Shown piece by piece: positions 63,895 to 64,000 of a stretch of 64,000 nt of DNA. The notes below the pieces were generated by a model. It was not told the DNA's origin. It did not search any database and worked only from the letters and a program-made list of their open reading frames with translations. Numbering within the stretch: the first letter of the stretch is position 1; the number at the start of each line of letters is the position of its first letter. Made by a program: the position numbers and the translations under genes. Source of the DNA: Clavibacter nebraskensis NCPPB 2581 (GTDB taxonomy: Bacteria > Actinomycetota > Actinomycetes > Actinomycetales > Microbacteriaceae); assembly GCF_000355695.1 (NCBI RefSeq), contig NC_020891.1, positions 2,356,001 through 2,420,000 on the forward strand. Direction: 5' to 3'.

Positions 63895-64000
63895 TCAGCC
63901 GACGCCGACGCTGATGCGGTGCCAGCCCGTCGCGCCGTCGGGCGCGGGCGGCGCCTCGTCGGAGGTCTGCGTCGCGCCCGTCGTGTCGGTGGCGCGCACC
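63895..64000 (-). CDS. 3' end of a probable molybdopterin-dependent oxidoreductase
   Basis: Only the last 34 codons lie in the window: VRATDTTGATQT, then PPAPDGATGWHRISVGVG before the stop. The pattern RATDxxGxxQT...PDGATGWHxI matches the C-terminal end of sulfite oxidase-type molybdoenzymes (dimerisation domain). It is on the minus strand with the start beyond the window. The moeA-moaC-mogA-moaE operon in this window would supply its cofactor. Confidence 0.65.
   Translation of the reverse strand, partial: VRATDTTGATQTSDEAPPAPDGATGWHRISVGVG

Overview
The window is about 64 kb of very GC-rich DNA (around 72-73% by eye) with dense coding, many GTG starts and many 4-base ATGA/GTGA gene overlaps. 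Gene content (eno-ftsB-DUF501-subtilase order, tRNA-Gln-glmU-prs order, mfd-pth-rplY order, LysE/LysG pair, DUF2510 protein, PadR regulator, DUF2304/GtrA/DUF2142 envelope genes) points to an actinobacterium. Microbacteriaceae, for example a Clavibacter-like organism, is my best inference. It looks like chromosome: there are no transposases, phage genes, CRISPR arrays or rRNA operons.

Region 1 (1-8.6 kb) starts with the tail-less 5' part of a Tat-exported ferritin-like protein. Then comes a five-gene, translationally coupled leftward operon: GAF-SpoIIE phosphatase, cellulose-synthase-like glycosyltransferase with an unusual helical insertion, STAS protein, RsbW-like kinase, and a GH26-like/OpgC acyltransferase fusion. 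I read it as an envelope or exopolysaccharide machine built together with its own partner-switching circuit. A divergent acyltransferase-3 gene follows. Region 2 (8.6-23.5 kb) is core: tRNA-Leu(UAA), ndh, subtilase, DUF501, ftsB, eno, hisS, a TetR regulator, mazG, nhaA, mfd, pth, rplY. Region 3 (23.7-30.4 kb) holds an unusual gluconokinase/Gfo-Idh-MocA fusion divergent from gnd, then prs, glmU and tRNA-Gln. Region 4 (30.4-40.5 kb) holds MarR, a DksA-type zinc-finger protein, an LLM flavin oxidoreductase, lysE/lysG, a metQNI methionine importer, two copies of a small paralogous family (one stopped by an in-frame amber codon, one truncated), and an ABC-F ATPase.

Region 5 (40.6-48.6 kb) has an MFS transporter, a tiny membrane protein, an envelope set (DUF2142, GtrA, DUF2304, polyprenyl-phosphate GT2) and a molybdenum-cofactor operon moeA-moaC-mogA-moaE. 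Region 6 (48.9-64 kb) has a PEP-mutase-like enzyme, MTA phosphorylase with an epimerase, an SDR gene broken by an amber codon, several small membrane proteins, two tandem paralogous membrane-anchored proteins, a permease/TIGR03943/secreted-protein operon, a DUF2510 protein of lower GC, a lipoprotein, a PadR regulator with a visible palindromic operator, an acidic small protein, and the 3' end of a likely molybdopterin oxidoreductase.

The observations I rate highest are the partner-switch/polysaccharide operon, the gluconokinase-oxidoreductase fusion next to gnd, two otherwise intact genes each interrupted by a single TAG codon, and a recurrent leaderless start architecture (a -10-like hexamer 6-7 nt before the start codon).
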